Assembly (NCBI RefSeq): GCF_007859635.1
Contig: NZ_CP042306.1
Coordinates: 1,116,001 to 1,180,000, forward strand
Length of the DNA stretch: 64,000 nucleotides
Origin: Sphingomonas panacisoli
GTDB taxonomy: Bacteria > Pseudomonadota > Alphaproteobacteria > Sphingomonadales > Sphingomonadaceae
Reading direction: 5' to 3'
A program made the position numbers and the translations under genes. The notes under the pieces were generated by a model. It made no database searches and was not told where the DNA came from. It was given only the letters and a program-made list of their open reading frames with translations. Shown in pieces: positions 1 to 8,356 of the stretch (within the stretch, counting starts at the first letter, position 1; each line of letters opens with the position of its first letter).

Positions 1-159
1 GAAGATATCGGCCAAAACACGCCCCCCAACGCCACGGCCGTTCTAGGCGAGCGGTTGCGAGGGCTGCAAGGGCGTTGCCGTCGCTTCAGCGCCGGTCAGG
101 GACAAGGCGGGCGTGTGTCGTCGCTGCCCAGTGGCGGTAGGCCGTTGGCTTTTGAATAG
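1..159 (+). CDS. Possible 3' end of an unidentified gene (window-truncated)
   Basis: The first reading frame is open from the window edge to a TAG at 157-159, giving 52 residues. A stretch reading ERLRGLQG followed by a Gly-rich tail loosely resembles the last part of the ATPase domain of LytS/DesK-type sensor kinases, but the likeness is weak. It overlaps the 3' end of the minus-strand small gene at 96-346, so at least one of the two is probably not coding. Treat as tentative. Confidence 0.2.
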   Translation, partial: EDIGQNTPPNATAVLGERLRGLQGRCRRFSAGQGQGGRVSSLPSGGRPLAFE

Positions 160-346
160 GAATCACCGGCGCGGCGAAAAAGCCAGCGTAGGATCGCCAT
201 CGGCAGCTCATGCAATATTGCAATAACTACCAGGATCGCGACGAAGATCACGATGCCCTGCCACCCAACGATTCCCGATGCGGGTGGAAGATCATATCAG
301 CCACGACGCTCTGCCAGAAACCGGGTTCGGAGGATTCAATCAGCAT
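96..346 (-). pseudogene. Small membrane protein gene, apparently frameshifted
   Basis: An ATG at 346, three bases past the stop of the stress-protein gene, opens a frame (MLIESSEPGFWQSVVADMIF...) that ends after 32 residues at a TGA at 248-250. The neighbouring frame continues with a clear membrane helix (GWQGIVIFVAILVVIAILHE) and a polar tail, ending at 96-98. One extra G in the GGG run (plus-strand CCC at 264-266) would join both parts into one protein of 83 residues with a single membrane segment. This may be a real frameshift, a sequencing error in a homopolymer, or chance. No family recognised. The tight spacing suggests co-transcription with the upstream stress protein. Confidence 0.4.
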
Positions 347-349
347 CGG

Positions 350-805
350 CTAACTGAGCCGGTCGATCCCGTCGCGGTCCAGGCTGCCCGGGACGATCAT
401 GATCGGGACGGTCAGCTTGCCTGCGTCGGCGCCCGCAAAGTGCGCGACCAGGGGACCGGGCGCGCCGCTCGCCGCCGCGCCGAGCACCAGGGCGGCGATC
501 TCCGCGTTGTCCTCGATCATCTCGTGGATGATCTTGGGGCCGTCGCCTTCGCGCACGGTAATCGCGGGTTTCAGTCCCGATTCCTCGAACAACGTCCCCG
601 CCGCGCCGGCGACCAGCGCCTCGGCATGCTGGCGGGCTTCCGCCTCGATCGTCGCCTGGACGCCGCCGAACGCAATGAATTCCTGCGGCGGAAGCAACGC
701 CAATATCTCGACGCCGCCGCCCGTCTTGACCGCGCGCCGCGCCGCGAAGCGGAGCGCCACTTCGGCTTCGGGACTGTCGTCCACCACCACCAGGTAGATG
801 CGCAT
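350..805 (-). CDS. Universal stress protein (UspA family)
   Basis: The 151-residue product begins MRIYLVVVDDSPEAEVALRF, the usual first strand and loop of a Usp domain, and ends with the LTVPIMIVPGS strand. The nucleotide-binding glycine motif of ATP-binding Usps (GxxGxxxxxxxGS) appears only in a degraded form (VLGAAASGAPG), so ATP binding is uncertain. A longer frame reaches 859, but the start at 805 fits the family N-terminus. Usp proteins are cytoplasmic and respond to starvation and stress; the specific role here is unknown. It is divergent from pdhC, with 143 bases between them. Confidence 0.85.
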   Translation of the reverse strand: MRIYLVVVDDSPEAEVALRFAARRAVKTGGGVEILALLPPQEFIAFGGVQATIEAEARQHAEALVAGAAGTLFEESGLKPAITVREGDGPKIIHEMIEDNAEIAALVLGAAASGAPGPLVAHFAGADAGKLTVPIMIVPGSLDRDGIDRLS

Positions 806-948
806 GCGTCGGGACCCTTCGTTTCGACGATAGGTGGCGCGGAACCGACCCTTGCGCAAGCGTCACGGTCTTGACCCGAACCTTACCGGGCGCGAAAGCG
901 TTTCCCGACTGTCCGCCTCCCCAGGACGATCCGCAAAAGGACTCGTGA

Positions 949-2241
949 ATGCCCATCGAGATCAAGATGCCCGCTTTGTCGCCGACGATGGAGGAGGGGA
1001 CGCTGGCCAAGTGGCTGGTCAAGGCGGGCGATACGGTCAAGTCGGGCGACCTGATGGCGGAGATCGAGACCGACAAGGCGACGATGGAATTCGAGGCGGT
1101 CGACGAAGGCGTGATCGCCGAGATCGTCGTGCCGGAGGGCACCGACAACGTGAAGGTCGGCGCGGTGATCGCGATCCTGGCGGGCGAGGGTGAGGATGCG
1201 TCCGCCGCGAAGGCTGCGCCCGCGACGAAGAAGGAAGAACCCAAGGCGGAGGCGTCGAAGGAAGAGGCCAAGCAAGCCCCTGCGCCTGCGCCTGCGCCTG
1301 CGCCTGCACCGACTCCCGCGCCCGCAGCGTCGGGCGATCGCGTGAAGGCATCGCCGCTCGCGCGCCGTCTGGCCGCCGAAAAGGGCGTCGAGATTTCCGC
1401 GCTGACCGGCTCGGGTCCCAACGGCCGGATCGTCAAGGCGGACGTCGAGGGCGCGAAGCCCGGCGCGGCGCCCGCGCAGGCCGGCACCGTGTCGACGGCC
1501 GAGGCGCCTGCACAAGCCGCCGCACCCGCCAAGCCCGCGACAATCCCGGACATTCCGCACGAGGCGACCAAGCTGTCGAACGTCCGCAAGACGATCGCGC
1601 GCCGCCTGACCGAATCGAAGCAGCAGGTCCCGCACATCTACCTGACGGTGGACATCCAGCTCGACAAATTGCTCAAGCTGCGCGGCGACCTCAACAAGAG
1701 CCTCGAAAGTCGCGGCGTGAAGCTGTCGGTCAACGATCTCATCATCAAGGCGCTCGCGGCCAGTCTCATCCAGGTGCCGAAGTGCAACGTGATGTTTACA
1801 CCTGACCAGCTGATCAGCTTCAGCCGCGCCGACATTTCGGTCGCGGTCTCGACGCCGTCGGGCCTGATCACGCCGATCATCGCGGGCGCCAACACCAAGG
1901 GCGTCGCCGCGATCTCGACCGAGATGAAGGACCTCGCGGCCCGCGCCCGCGACAACAAGCTCAAGCCCGAGGAATATCAGGGCGGCACTGCGAGCCTGTC
2001 CAACATGGGCATGTTCGGGATCAAGCAGTTCGAGGCGGTGATCAACCCGCCGCAGGGCATGATCATGGCGATCGGCGCGGGCGAGAAGCGGCCGTACGTG
2101 ATCGACGACGCGCTGGGGGTCGCGACGGTGATGTCGGCGACCGGCAGTTTCGACCACCGCGCGATCGACGGCGCCGACGGCGCCGAACTGATGCAGGCGT
2201 TCAAGGCGCTGATCGAGAACCCGCTGGGCATGCTGGCTTAA
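949..2241 (+). CDS. pdhC: Pyruvate dehydrogenase E2, dihydrolipoamide acetyltransferase
   Basis: E2 core of the pyruvate dehydrogenase complex; it transfers the acetyl group from lipoyl-lysine to CoA. The 430-residue protein has one lipoyl domain (about 1-76, with K43 in ETDKATME as the lipoylation site), an Ala/Pro linker with a run of AP repeats (about 110-127), an E3-binding domain (about 132-166, ASPLARRLA...GPNGRI), a second Ala/Pro linker, and the catalytic domain (about 200-430). The acyltransferase motif reads H403-R-A-I-D407-G. A purine-rich AAAGGA precedes the ATG at good spacing. E1 subunits are not in the window; E3 (lpdA) follows after three small genes. The AP linker is encoded by gcgcct hexamer repeats, which can change length by slippage. 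Confidence 0.96.
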   Translation: MPIEIKMPALSPTMEEGTLAKWLVKAGDTVKSGDLMAEIETDKATMEFEAVDEGVIAEIVVPEGTDNVKVGAVIAILAGEGEDASAAKAAPATKKEEPKAEASKEEAKQAPAPAPAPAPAPTPAPAASGDRVKASPLARRLAAEKGVEISALTGSGPNGRIVKADVEGAKPGAAPAQAGTVSTAEAPAQAAAPAKPATIPDIPHEATKLSNVRKTIARRLTESKQQVPHIYLTVDIQLDKLLKLRGDLNKSLESRGVKLSVNDLIIKALAASLIQVPKCNVMFTPDQLISFSRADISVAVSTPSGLITPIIAGANTKGVAAISTEMKDLAARARDNKLKPEEYQGGTASLSNMGMFGIKQFEAVINPPQGMIMAIGAGEKRPYVIDDALGVATVMSATGSFDHRAIDGADGAELMQAFKALIENPLGMLA

Positions 2242-2244
2242 GCC

Positions 2245-2466
2245 ATGTCGGGGCGGACGATCGCCGAATTCTGCTACATGCTCGCCAGCGCCGGGGTGAC
2301 GTACCTTATCGCCTGGGGTGCCGCGTGGAGCTATCCGCAGGGTGCCGACACGATCTGGCCGATCGGCTGGGTGTCGATCGCGATCGTCGCTGCGCTGGGG
2401 TTCAAGCCGTTCTGGGATTCGTGGCGGATCGATACGTTGCGCGCGAAGCAGGGCGCGGATGACTGA
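2245..2466 (+). CDS. Small two-helix membrane protein
   Basis: The 73-residue protein starts three bases after the pdhC stop and overlaps the next gene by eight bases, so it sits in the pdhC-lpdA transcript. Two hydrophobic stretches are visible (about 8-28 and 37-54), followed by a charged tail (WRIDTLRAKQGADD). There is no signal peptide cleavage site and no family I recognise. It is probably an inner-membrane protein of unknown function. Confidence 0.7.
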   Translation: MSGRTIAEFCYMLASAGVTYLIAWGAAWSYPQGADTIWPIGWVSIAIVAALGFKPFWDSWRIDTLRAKQGADD

Positions 2467-2842
2467 CACGCCGCCGAACCGCGAGCCGTCGATCCGCGTC
2501 ACCGCGATGCCGGCCGATGCCAATGCCTATGGCGACATTTTCGGCGGCTGGCTGATGAGCCTGATGGATTCGGCCGCCGGGCTGATCGCGGCGCGCCACT
2601 CGCACGGCCGCGCGGTGACGATCGCGATGGACGGGATGCAGTTCCACGCGCCGGTGCATATCGGCGACGAGGTGTCGGTCTACGCCGAGCTGGCCAAGGT
2701 CGGGCGTTCGTCGATGCTGATCGATGTCCAGGCGTTCGCGCGCGACCGCCACCGCGACGATTTCCGCCGCGTGACCGAGGCGCGCTTCACCTTCGTCGCG
2801 ATCGACCAGGACCGGAAACCGCGCGCGGTGGTGCCGGAATGA
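2459..2842 (+). CDS. Acyl-CoA thioesterase, hotdog fold (YciA/ACOT type)
   Basis: The 127-residue single hotdog domain has the typical GDIFGGWLMSLMDSAAG segment (25-41), in which D37 after the Met matches the catalytic Asp of YciA-type acyl-CoA thioesterases, and the later strand HIGDEVSVYAEL. The expected reaction is hydrolysis of acyl-CoA to free acid and CoA. The start ATG at 2459 overlaps the preceding stop; longer in-frame starts would read through the membrane-protein gene. A paralogue follows at once with a four-base overlap. Lying between E2 and E3 of pyruvate dehydrogenase, it could relieve acetyl-CoA or CoA imbalance, but that is inference. Confidence 0.85.
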   Translation: MTDTPPNREPSIRVTAMPADANAYGDIFGGWLMSLMDSAAGLIAARHSHGRAVTIAMDGMQFHAPVHIGDEVSVYAELAKVGRSSMLIDVQAFARDRHRDDFRRVTEARFTFVAIDQDRKPRAVVPE

Positions 2843-3192
2843 GCGCGACGCCGCCTGAGCGCATGCCGGACATCCGCGTGACGGTGATGGCCGCCGACGC
2901 CAATCCCTATGGCAGCGCGTTCGTCGGCTGGCTGTTCGGCCAGATGGCATTGGCCGGCGGTAGCTTAGCGTCGCGGCTGAGCGGCAAGCGTGCCCCGGTG
3001 GTGGCGGCGGACGGCTTCACCTTCACCGCACCCGCCGCGATCGGCGACGAACTGTCGGTCTGGGCCGAAGTCGCGGCCAAGGGCAACACCTCGATGACGA
3101 TCGCGACCGAAGCGTGGAAGCGCGACCGGCACGGTGAAGCGGTGGCCAAAGTCGCCGAGGGCAATTTCGTGTTCGTGGGGATGGAGCGATGA
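2839..3192 (+). CDS. Hotdog-fold thioesterase-like protein lacking the catalytic Asp
   Basis: The 117-residue paralogue of the gene just upstream aligns without gaps over the first 40 residues (for example RVTAMPADANAYG against RVTVMAADANPYG). At the position of the catalytic Asp (D37 upstream) it has Ala (QMALAGG), and GDIFGGW has become GSAFVGW. The fold-defining AIGDELSVWAEV strand is kept. The start codon overlaps the previous stop (ATGA), so both proteins are likely made in a coupled way. It may be an inactive partner in a mixed oligomer, or use other residues. Distinct from the upstream copy by sequence, so the duplication is not recent. Confidence 0.8.
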   Translation: MSATPPERMPDIRVTVMAADANPYGSAFVGWLFGQMALAGGSLASRLSGKRAPVVAADGFTFTAPAAIGDELSVWAEVAAKGNTSMTIATEAWKRDRHGEAVAKVAEGNFVFVGMER

Positions 3193-3237
3193 TTACCGTA
3201 CCCCATATCTCCGTCGATTCTAGCGAGGAACTCCCCA

Positions 3238-4632
3238 GTGGCTGACACTTACGACCTCATCATCCTCGGCTCCGGGCCCGGCGGCTATGTCGCGGCGATC
3301 CGCGCTGCGCAGCTCGGGCTGAAGACCGCGATCGTGGAGCGCGAACTGCTCGGCGGGATCTGCCTCAACTGGGGGTGCATCCCGACCAAGGCGCTGCTGC
3401 GCTCGGCAGAGATTTTCCACTACATGCAGCATGCCAAGGATTACGGGCTAGCCGCGGAGAAGATCACCGCCGATCTCGACGCCGTCGTGAAGCGCTCGCG
3501 CGGGGTAGCGAAGCAGCTCAATCAGGGCGTCACGCACCTGATGAAGAAGAACAAGATCACCGTGCACATGGGCGCCGGCAAGCTGCTCGGCGGCGGCAAG
3601 CTGGAAGTGAGCGGCGACAAGGGCAAGGAAGTCCTGACCGCGAAGAACATCATCGTTGCGACCGGCGCTCGGGCGCGCGACCTGCCGGGCACGCCCGCCG
3701 ACGGCAAGCGCATCTGGACCTATCGCCACGCGATGACGCCGAGCGAGATGCCGACCAAGCTGCTGGTCATCGGGTCGGGCGCGATCGGAATCGAGTTTGC
3801 GAGCTTCTACAAGGATATGGGCTCGGATGTTACGGTGGTCGAGATGCTCGACCGACTCGTCCCGGTCGAGGATGCCGACGTCTCGGCCTTCCTGGAAAAG
3901 GCGCTGAAGAAGCAGGGCATGACGATCATGACCAAGGCCGGCGTCGACAAGCTCGAGGTGGGCGCGTCGGGCGTGAAGGCGACGATCAAGGACAAGGACG
4001 GCAAGGCGACCACCGCCGAGTTCAGCCACGTCATCGTCGCGATCGGCATCGTGCCGAATACCGAGAATATCGGCCTGGAGGCGCTGGGCGTCGAGACCGA
4101 TCGCGGGTTCGTGAAGACCGGGCCCGATTGCAAGACCAACGTCGCCGGCCTCTACGCGATCGGCGACATCACCGCGCCGCCTTGGTTGGCGCACAAGGCG
4201 AGCCATGAAGGCGTGATCGCCGCCGAGGCGATCGCGGGCAAGCATCCGCACGCGATGGATCCGCTCAACATCCCGGGCTGCACCTATTGCCACCCGCAGA
4301 TCGCGAGCGTCGGGCTGACCGAGGCGAAGGCGAAGGAAGCCGGCTACGAGCTGAAGGTCGGCACCTTCCCGTTCATCGGCAACGGCAAGGCGATTGCGCT
4401 GGGCGAGGCGGAAGGCTTCGTGAAAACGGTGTTCGACGCGAAGACCGGTGAACTGCTCGGCGCGCACATGATCGGCGCCGAAGTGACAGAGATGATCCAG
4501 GGCTATACGGTCGGCAAGACGCTGGAGACGACCGAGGCGGAGTTGATGGAAACGGTGTTCCCGCATCCGACGATCAGCGAAGCGATGCACGAAAGCGTGC
4601 TGGCGGCGTACGGGCGGGCGCTGCATATCTAG
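3238..4632 (+). CDS. lpdA: Dihydrolipoamide dehydrogenase (E3)
   Basis: The 464-residue flavoprotein reoxidises dihydrolipoamide in the 2-oxoacid dehydrogenase complexes with NAD+. Visible parts are the N-terminal FAD Rossmann motif GSGPGGY, the redox disulfide C42-LNWG-C47, the NAD-binding GSGAIGIEF, the second FAD segment GLYAIGDI, and the C-terminal interface motif with the catalytic pair H443 and E448 (HPTISE). The start is GTG at 3238, preceded by GAGGAA at seven bases; no ATG fits. It is the last gene of the pdhC cluster and is followed directly by an inverted-repeat element. Confidence 0.97.
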   Translation: MADTYDLIILGSGPGGYVAAIRAAQLGLKTAIVERELLGGICLNWGCIPTKALLRSAEIFHYMQHAKDYGLAAEKITADLDAVVKRSRGVAKQLNQGVTHLMKKNKITVHMGAGKLLGGGKLEVSGDKGKEVLTAKNIIVATGARARDLPGTPADGKRIWTYRHAMTPSEMPTKLLVIGSGAIGIEFASFYKDMGSDVTVVEMLDRLVPVEDADVSAFLEKALKKQGMTIMTKAGVDKLEVGASGVKATIKDKDGKATTAEFSHVIVAIGIVPNTENIGLEALGVETDRGFVKTGPDCKTNVAGLYAIGDITAPPWLAHKASHEGVIAAEAIAGKHPHAMDPLNIPGCTYCHPQIASVGLTEAKAKEAGYELKVGTFPFIGNGKAIALGEAEGFVKTVFDAKTGELLGAHMIGAEVTEMIQGYTVGKTLETTEAELMETVFPHPTISEAMHESVLAAYGRALHI

Positions 4633-4637
4633 GAACT

Positions 4638-4717
4638 CGTCACCCCGGCCTTGAGCCGGGGTCCCGCTTCTTCGGGGTAAGAAAGAAGCGGGATGCCGGA
4701 TCAAGTCCGGCATGACG
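4638..4717. repeat. Paired inverted intergenic repeat (REP/BIME-like)
   Basis: Two short hairpins of the CCCCGGC-CTTGA-GCCGGGG and GCCGGA-TCAAG-TCCGGC types face each other, and both outer arms carry GTCA/TGAC ends and CCCGCTTCTT/AAGAAGCGGG inner arms. The arms differ by matching changes on both sides, so the larger stem is kept. It lies between lpdA and the next gene and may also act as a terminator. Related copies occur at seven other places in the window. Confidence 0.85.
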
Positions 4718-4734
4718 GAAAGGGGAAGGCCGTG

Positions 4735-5895
4735 ATGAGATATGCGTTGGTCGCAGCAAGCGTGCTGCTTCTTGGCGCAGCGCCGGCGGACAAGCTCGGC
4801 GCCGCCGATTATGCGTCCGACGCAAAAGCGCTCGAAGGGCTGATCCGCGACAATTACGCGTACATGGACGATCTGCCGGGCGGCGTCGTGCCGTCGTCGC
4901 CGCAGCTCAATGCCGAGCGCGACGCGGTGCGCGATCGCGACGCGTTGCTCCACTATGCCGAGGACATGATCGCCGCGCTCGCCGATCACCACGCGTTGAC
5001 GGGTAGTTCGTTCAAGGACGATTGGGCGATCGTGCCGAGCTATGCCGACATCTGGATCGTCAAGAAGGGCGACGCGTACGTCGTCGATGCGGTCAAGGAC
5101 GGCAGCGTCGCAGCGAAGGCCGGGGTTCGCGTCGGCGAGCGGTTGATCGAGGCGGACGGGCAGCGGATTAACGCCGCGGTCGCCGCATTCTGGTCGCGGA
5201 TGGGCCTGCAGCCGATCGGCGAGCGCGCGCCCTTTGCGGCGCGCGTGATTGCGGCGGGGCGGCGGGACCGGCCGCGCGTGCTGACCTTCGCCGGTCCGGC
5301 CGGCGAGCGCACGCTGACGTTGGACAGTCTCTACAAGGACCAGCCCGACCGCCCCGCGCTGACCGTGACGACCGCAAGTGGCGTGACGACGGTCCGCTTC
5401 AACAATTCGATCGGCGATCTCGACACGATCAAGGCGTTCGACGCGGCGATGGCCAAGCTGCCGGCCAAGGCGCCGGTGGTGATCGACGTCACCGACGTAC
5501 CGTCCGGCGGCACGACGGCGATCGCACGGGCGGTGATGGGATGGTTCGTGACCAAGCCGATGCCGTACCAGATGCACCAGCTGCCGTCCGAAGAGCGCGA
5601 GACGGGCATCAAGCGGCAATGGGTCGAATTTGTCCTGCCGCGCGCGGGCAAATATCATCCCGGCCCGGTCAGCGTACGCGCGGGCCGCTGGACGGGCAGC
5701 ATGGGCGAGGGGATGGCGGTCGGATTCCTCGCGCTCGGCAAGCGGGTCTGTGGCGGGCCGATGGCCGGGCTCAAGGGCGGCGTCTACGACTTCGACCTCC
5801 CCAAGACAGGGTTGCGGGTGAAGTTTCCGGCCGAACGCATCTACTCCGTCGCCGGGGCGCCGCGCGAAAAGGTCGTGCTCAAGCCGTGTCGCTAA
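4735..5895 (+). CDS. Secreted S41-family peptidase-like protein with PDZ domain
   Basis: The 386-residue product has a signal peptide (MRYALVAASVLLLGAAPA), a PDZ-like segment around 105-150 (DGSVAAKAGVRVGERLIEADG) and a C-terminal crotonase-like S41 region. The segment GRWTGSMGEG (S322) sits where S41 proteases carry the nucleophile Ser before a Glu, and GLKGG follows. The Lys of the classical Ser-Lys dyad is not assigned with certainty. The start ATG at 4735 is chosen because the signal peptide begins there; an upstream in-frame ATG lies inside the repeat element. Probably periplasmic. Confidence 0.75.
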   Translation: MRYALVAASVLLLGAAPADKLGAADYASDAKALEGLIRDNYAYMDDLPGGVVPSSPQLNAERDAVRDRDALLHYAEDMIAALADHHALTGSSFKDDWAIVPSYADIWIVKKGDAYVVDAVKDGSVAAKAGVRVGERLIEADGQRINAAVAAFWSRMGLQPIGERAPFAARVIAAGRRDRPRVLTFAGPAGERTLTLDSLYKDQPDRPALTVTTASGVTTVRFNNSIGDLDTIKAFDAAMAKLPAKAPVVIDVTDVPSGGTTAIARAVMGWFVTKPMPYQMHQLPSEERETGIKRQWVEFVLPRAGKYHPGPVSVRAGRWTGSMGEGMAVGFLALGKRVCGGPMAGLKGGVYDFDLPKTGLRVKFPAERIYSVAGAPREKVVLKPCR

Positions 5896-5923
5896 ACGTC
5901 GCGCGATGTGGTGAAAGGCGCGG

Positions 5924-7333
5924 ATGGGGAATGTGCGCCGATCCTGGCCGCTGATCGTCGCGATACTGCTCGCCGCGCTGACGCTCGCGGCGGCTTGGCC
6001 CGGCATCGCGATGTACGACACTGTCGCGCAGTTCGGCCAGGTGCTGAGCGGTCAGTACGACGACTGGCACCCGCCGGCGATGGCGCGGCTTTGGGCGGGG
6101 CTGCATCGAGCGGTCGGGGGTGCCGCGCAGCCGATGCTGGTGGTGCAGGTCATGCTCTATTGGCTCGGACTTGGCCTAATCGCGGGAGCGTTGGCGCGAG
6201 CGGATAGGCGAAAAGCGGCGTTCGCCGTCCTGGCGTGCGGCGTGCTGCCGGTGTTTCTGGTCTGGCAGATTGCGGTGCTCAAGGACGCGCAGATGCTCGG
6301 CGCGATGCTTGCCGGCGTGGGGCTGATGGCGTGGTGGCGGTTCGACGGGCGACGCGTGCCGTGGTGGGGCTGGGCGCTCGCGGCGCTCTGTTTCGGCTAT
6401 GCGACGCTGGTGCGCGCCAACGCCGTGTTCGCGGTCGCGCCGTTGGTCGCGATGCTCGTTGCGACACGCTGGCGGATGCGCGCGGCGCTCGGCGGGGCGA
6501 TGGTGCTGGCGACGCTGGCAGCGATGCCGATCGTCAATCAATCGATCTTCGGCGCCGAGGAGAGCGGCGTGCGCACGACCCAGCCGCGATACGATCTCGC
6601 CGGGATCGCCGTGCGCGTGGCCGATCCGACCGCGACGCGATTGGGCGCGGCGCAAGTCGCGGCGCTCAAGCGCGGGCATTGCGTCAAGCCGTTCTTCTGG
6701 GATCCGCTCGGCGACGGGGCGTGCGCGGATGCCGAGGCGCCGCTCAACGATCTGACGGCGGGACAGCTCTACGCCACGCTGGCCGAGGCGATCATGCACC
6801 ACCCGTTCGCCTATTCGGCGCATCGCTTGGCGCATCTCAATTCGACCGAACGCTGGCTGGTGCCGACCGGCTGGCCCGACGCCTGGCCGCCGGACGTGGC
6901 CGAGGGCAACGCGATCGGGCTCGCCAATCCGGGCAGGCCCGCCGCTTGGCTGGTCAACGAGACTGCGCCGCTCGGCGAGACGCCACTGGCCTGGCCGATC
7001 GTGTGGCTGGCGCTCGCGATGGTGACGGCGATCGTCGCGCTGCGCCGACCGCGGTCACCGCTGCGCGATCTCGCGCTGGCGTTGCTGGTGTCGGGGCTCG
7101 CGCTCGAGGCAAGCTTCGCCGCGATCAGCATCGCGTCCGATTTGCGCTATCATCTCTGGCCGATGATGGCGGCGGCGCTGGCGAGCGTGCTGGTGCTGGC
7201 CGACGGCGCACCATCGAAACGCGCGGTGCAACTGGGCGGCGCGGCGCTGGCGTTCGTCGTCGTCAGCGCGGTCGCCAGCCGCATCATCCTGCCGCCGGCC
7301 CCCGACACCTATGCCGGCATGCTCGCCTACTGA
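5924..7333 (+). CDS. Polytopic membrane protein, GT-C glycosyltransferase-like
   Basis: The 469-residue protein has about ten hydrophobic helices. After the first helix comes YDTVAQFGQVLSGQYDDWHPP, a luminal acidic loop of the kind seen in GT-C lipid-linked sugar transferases; a further motif is VLKDAQMLG. Similar proteins are usually annotated as hypothetical. Its last seven bases overlap the end of the convergent GFA gene. The substrate cannot be told from the sequence. Confidence 0.7.
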   Translation: MGNVRRSWPLIVAILLAALTLAAAWPGIAMYDTVAQFGQVLSGQYDDWHPPAMARLWAGLHRAVGGAAQPMLVVQVMLYWLGLGLIAGALARADRRKAAFAVLACGVLPVFLVWQIAVLKDAQMLGAMLAGVGLMAWWRFDGRRVPWWGWALAALCFGYATLVRANAVFAVAPLVAMLVATRWRMRAALGGAMVLATLAAMPIVNQSIFGAEESGVRTTQPRYDLAGIAVRVADPTATRLGAAQVAALKRGHCVKPFFWDPLGDGACADAEAPLNDLTAGQLYATLAEAIMHHPFAYSAHRLAHLNSTERWLVPTGWPDAWPPDVAEGNAIGLANPGRPAAWLVNETAPLGETPLAWPIVWLALAMVTAIVALRRPRSPLRDLALALLVSGLALEASFAAISIASDLRYHLWPMMAAALASVLVLADGAPSKRAVQLGGAALAFVVVSAVASRIILPPAPDTYAGMLAY

Positions 7334-7779
7334 GCGGCAAACGCGCCGATCAGCTTCTGATAGTCTTCCATCGGCGGGAATTTCTCGTAGCTGTGCGGAG
7401 CACCAGCGATCGCCCAGGGCAAGGCCTCGCTGGTATAGACCTCCGCGAACGGCACGAACCATGACGGGTCGTCGAGCATCGTCGCGCGGACGTTGACGAA
7501 GCCCTGCTCGGGCACGATCCGCGTGAACATCCAGCTCTTGCACCAATCGCAATGGTTGTGCCGGCCCTGGTCACCGTGGATCCCGCCGATCACCGTATCG
7601 CCCTGCGTGACCTCGAAGCCGTCGGTCGGCACGATGATCGTCGTCGAAAACGCGCTGGCGCTCATGTGCTGGCAGCCGGTGCAATGGCACAGCATCGTCA
7701 CCATCGGCGGCATGGTGATACGGATGCGCACCTTGCCGCAGCGGCATCCCCCCTCCATCGGCAGCGTCCAGTCGGGCAT
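7327..7779 (-). CDS. GFA-family zinc protein (Mss4-like fold)
   Basis: The 150-residue protein shows the zinc-ligand pattern of the GFA family: GGCRCG (about 11-15), CHCTGC (about 31-36) and a later CDWC (about 77-80). The family is named after glutathione-dependent formaldehyde-activating enzyme, but most members have no proven reaction. The last strand region contains SYEKFPPM. AGAGGA lies seven bases before the ATG at 7779. Confidence 0.85.
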   Translation of the reverse strand: MPDWTLPMEGGCRCGKVRIRITMPPMVTMLCHCTGCQHMSASAFSTTIIVPTDGFEVTQGDTVIGGIHGDQGRHNHCDWCKSWMFTRIVPEQGFVNVRATMLDDPSWFVPFAEVYTSEALPWAIAGAPHSYEKFPPMEDYQKLIGAFAAQ

Positions 7780-7834
7780 CGGTTCGTTCCTCTCCGGGTG
7801 ACGAACCGCCCTATAGCCGACGCGTTCCCTGTCG

Positions 7835-8299
7835 TCAGGCGGCCTGTTCGGTCGTCGCGTCGACCATCTTGAGCTCCTTCGGCCCGCCGATCGCGGGAAC
7901 GACCGAGGCGGGCTTGAGCGCGGCGTGCTTCATGCGGCCGTCGATATGCGCGCCGTTTTCCAGCGAGACCGATTCATATTCAACGTCGCCGGTGATCCGC
8001 GCGCCCGATTCGACCACGAGCTGACGGATCGCGACTGATCCCTCGATCGTGCCGGCGATGCGGGCGGTCTCGGCGCGGACCTGGCCGTTCACCACCGCTT
8101 CGGCGCCGAGCACGAGGTTACCGCAATCGAGGTCCCCCTCGATCCGTCCCTCGATATGCAGGTCGGCGGTCGCGCGGACGTTGCCGGTGATCTGGATGTC
8201 CGGGCCGATCACCGAAAAACCGCCGGGCGCGGCGCGCTTCGCCGCGGGTGCGGGCTGATAGGATGAAGACGCCGGTGCGTCGTCGCGCTTGCTGAACAT
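7835..8299 (-). CDS. Bactofilin (polymer-forming cytoskeletal protein)
   Basis: The 154-residue protein has a disordered Pro/Ala-rich N-terminus (about 1-25), then the repeated short beta-strands of the bactofilin right-handed helix (GPDIQITGNVRATADLHIEG, GDLDCGNLVLG, AIRQLVVESGARITGD), and a short tail. Bactofilins form non-polar filaments on the inner membrane and organise cell-wall enzymes or stalk-like structures. The M23 peptidase that often accompanies bactofilin genes is not next to it here. It lies 57 bases downstream of a membrane-protein gene on the same strand. Confidence 0.93.
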   Translation of the reverse strand: MFSKRDDAPASSSYQPAPAAKRAAPGGFSVIGPDIQITGNVRATADLHIEGRIEGDLDCGNLVLGAEAVVNGQVRAETARIAGTIEGSVAIRQLVVESGARITGDVEYESVSLENGAHIDGRMKHAALKPASVVPAIGGPKELKMVDATTEQAA

Positions 8300-8356
8300 G
8301 GATAACCCCTCCGTCGCGATTCCCCGATTCGCGAGCGATCCTATCAGCGACCGGGG

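Noticed and set aside
871..899. TTGACC upstream of pdhC as a promoter
   Set aside because: No acceptable -10 at 16-18 bases; the hexamer at the right place reads GAAAGC.
3189..3245. Eighteen-codon frame (MITVPHISVDSSEELPSG) overlapping the start of lpdA
   Set aside because: It starts at an ATG overlapping the previous stop, but is very short and has no independent ribosome binding site; kept only as a possible coupling peptide.
3448..6021. Long minus-strand open frame across lpdA and the S41-like gene
   Set aside because: Arg/His/Asp-rich shadow translation with no domains; both plus-strand genes have clear motifs.
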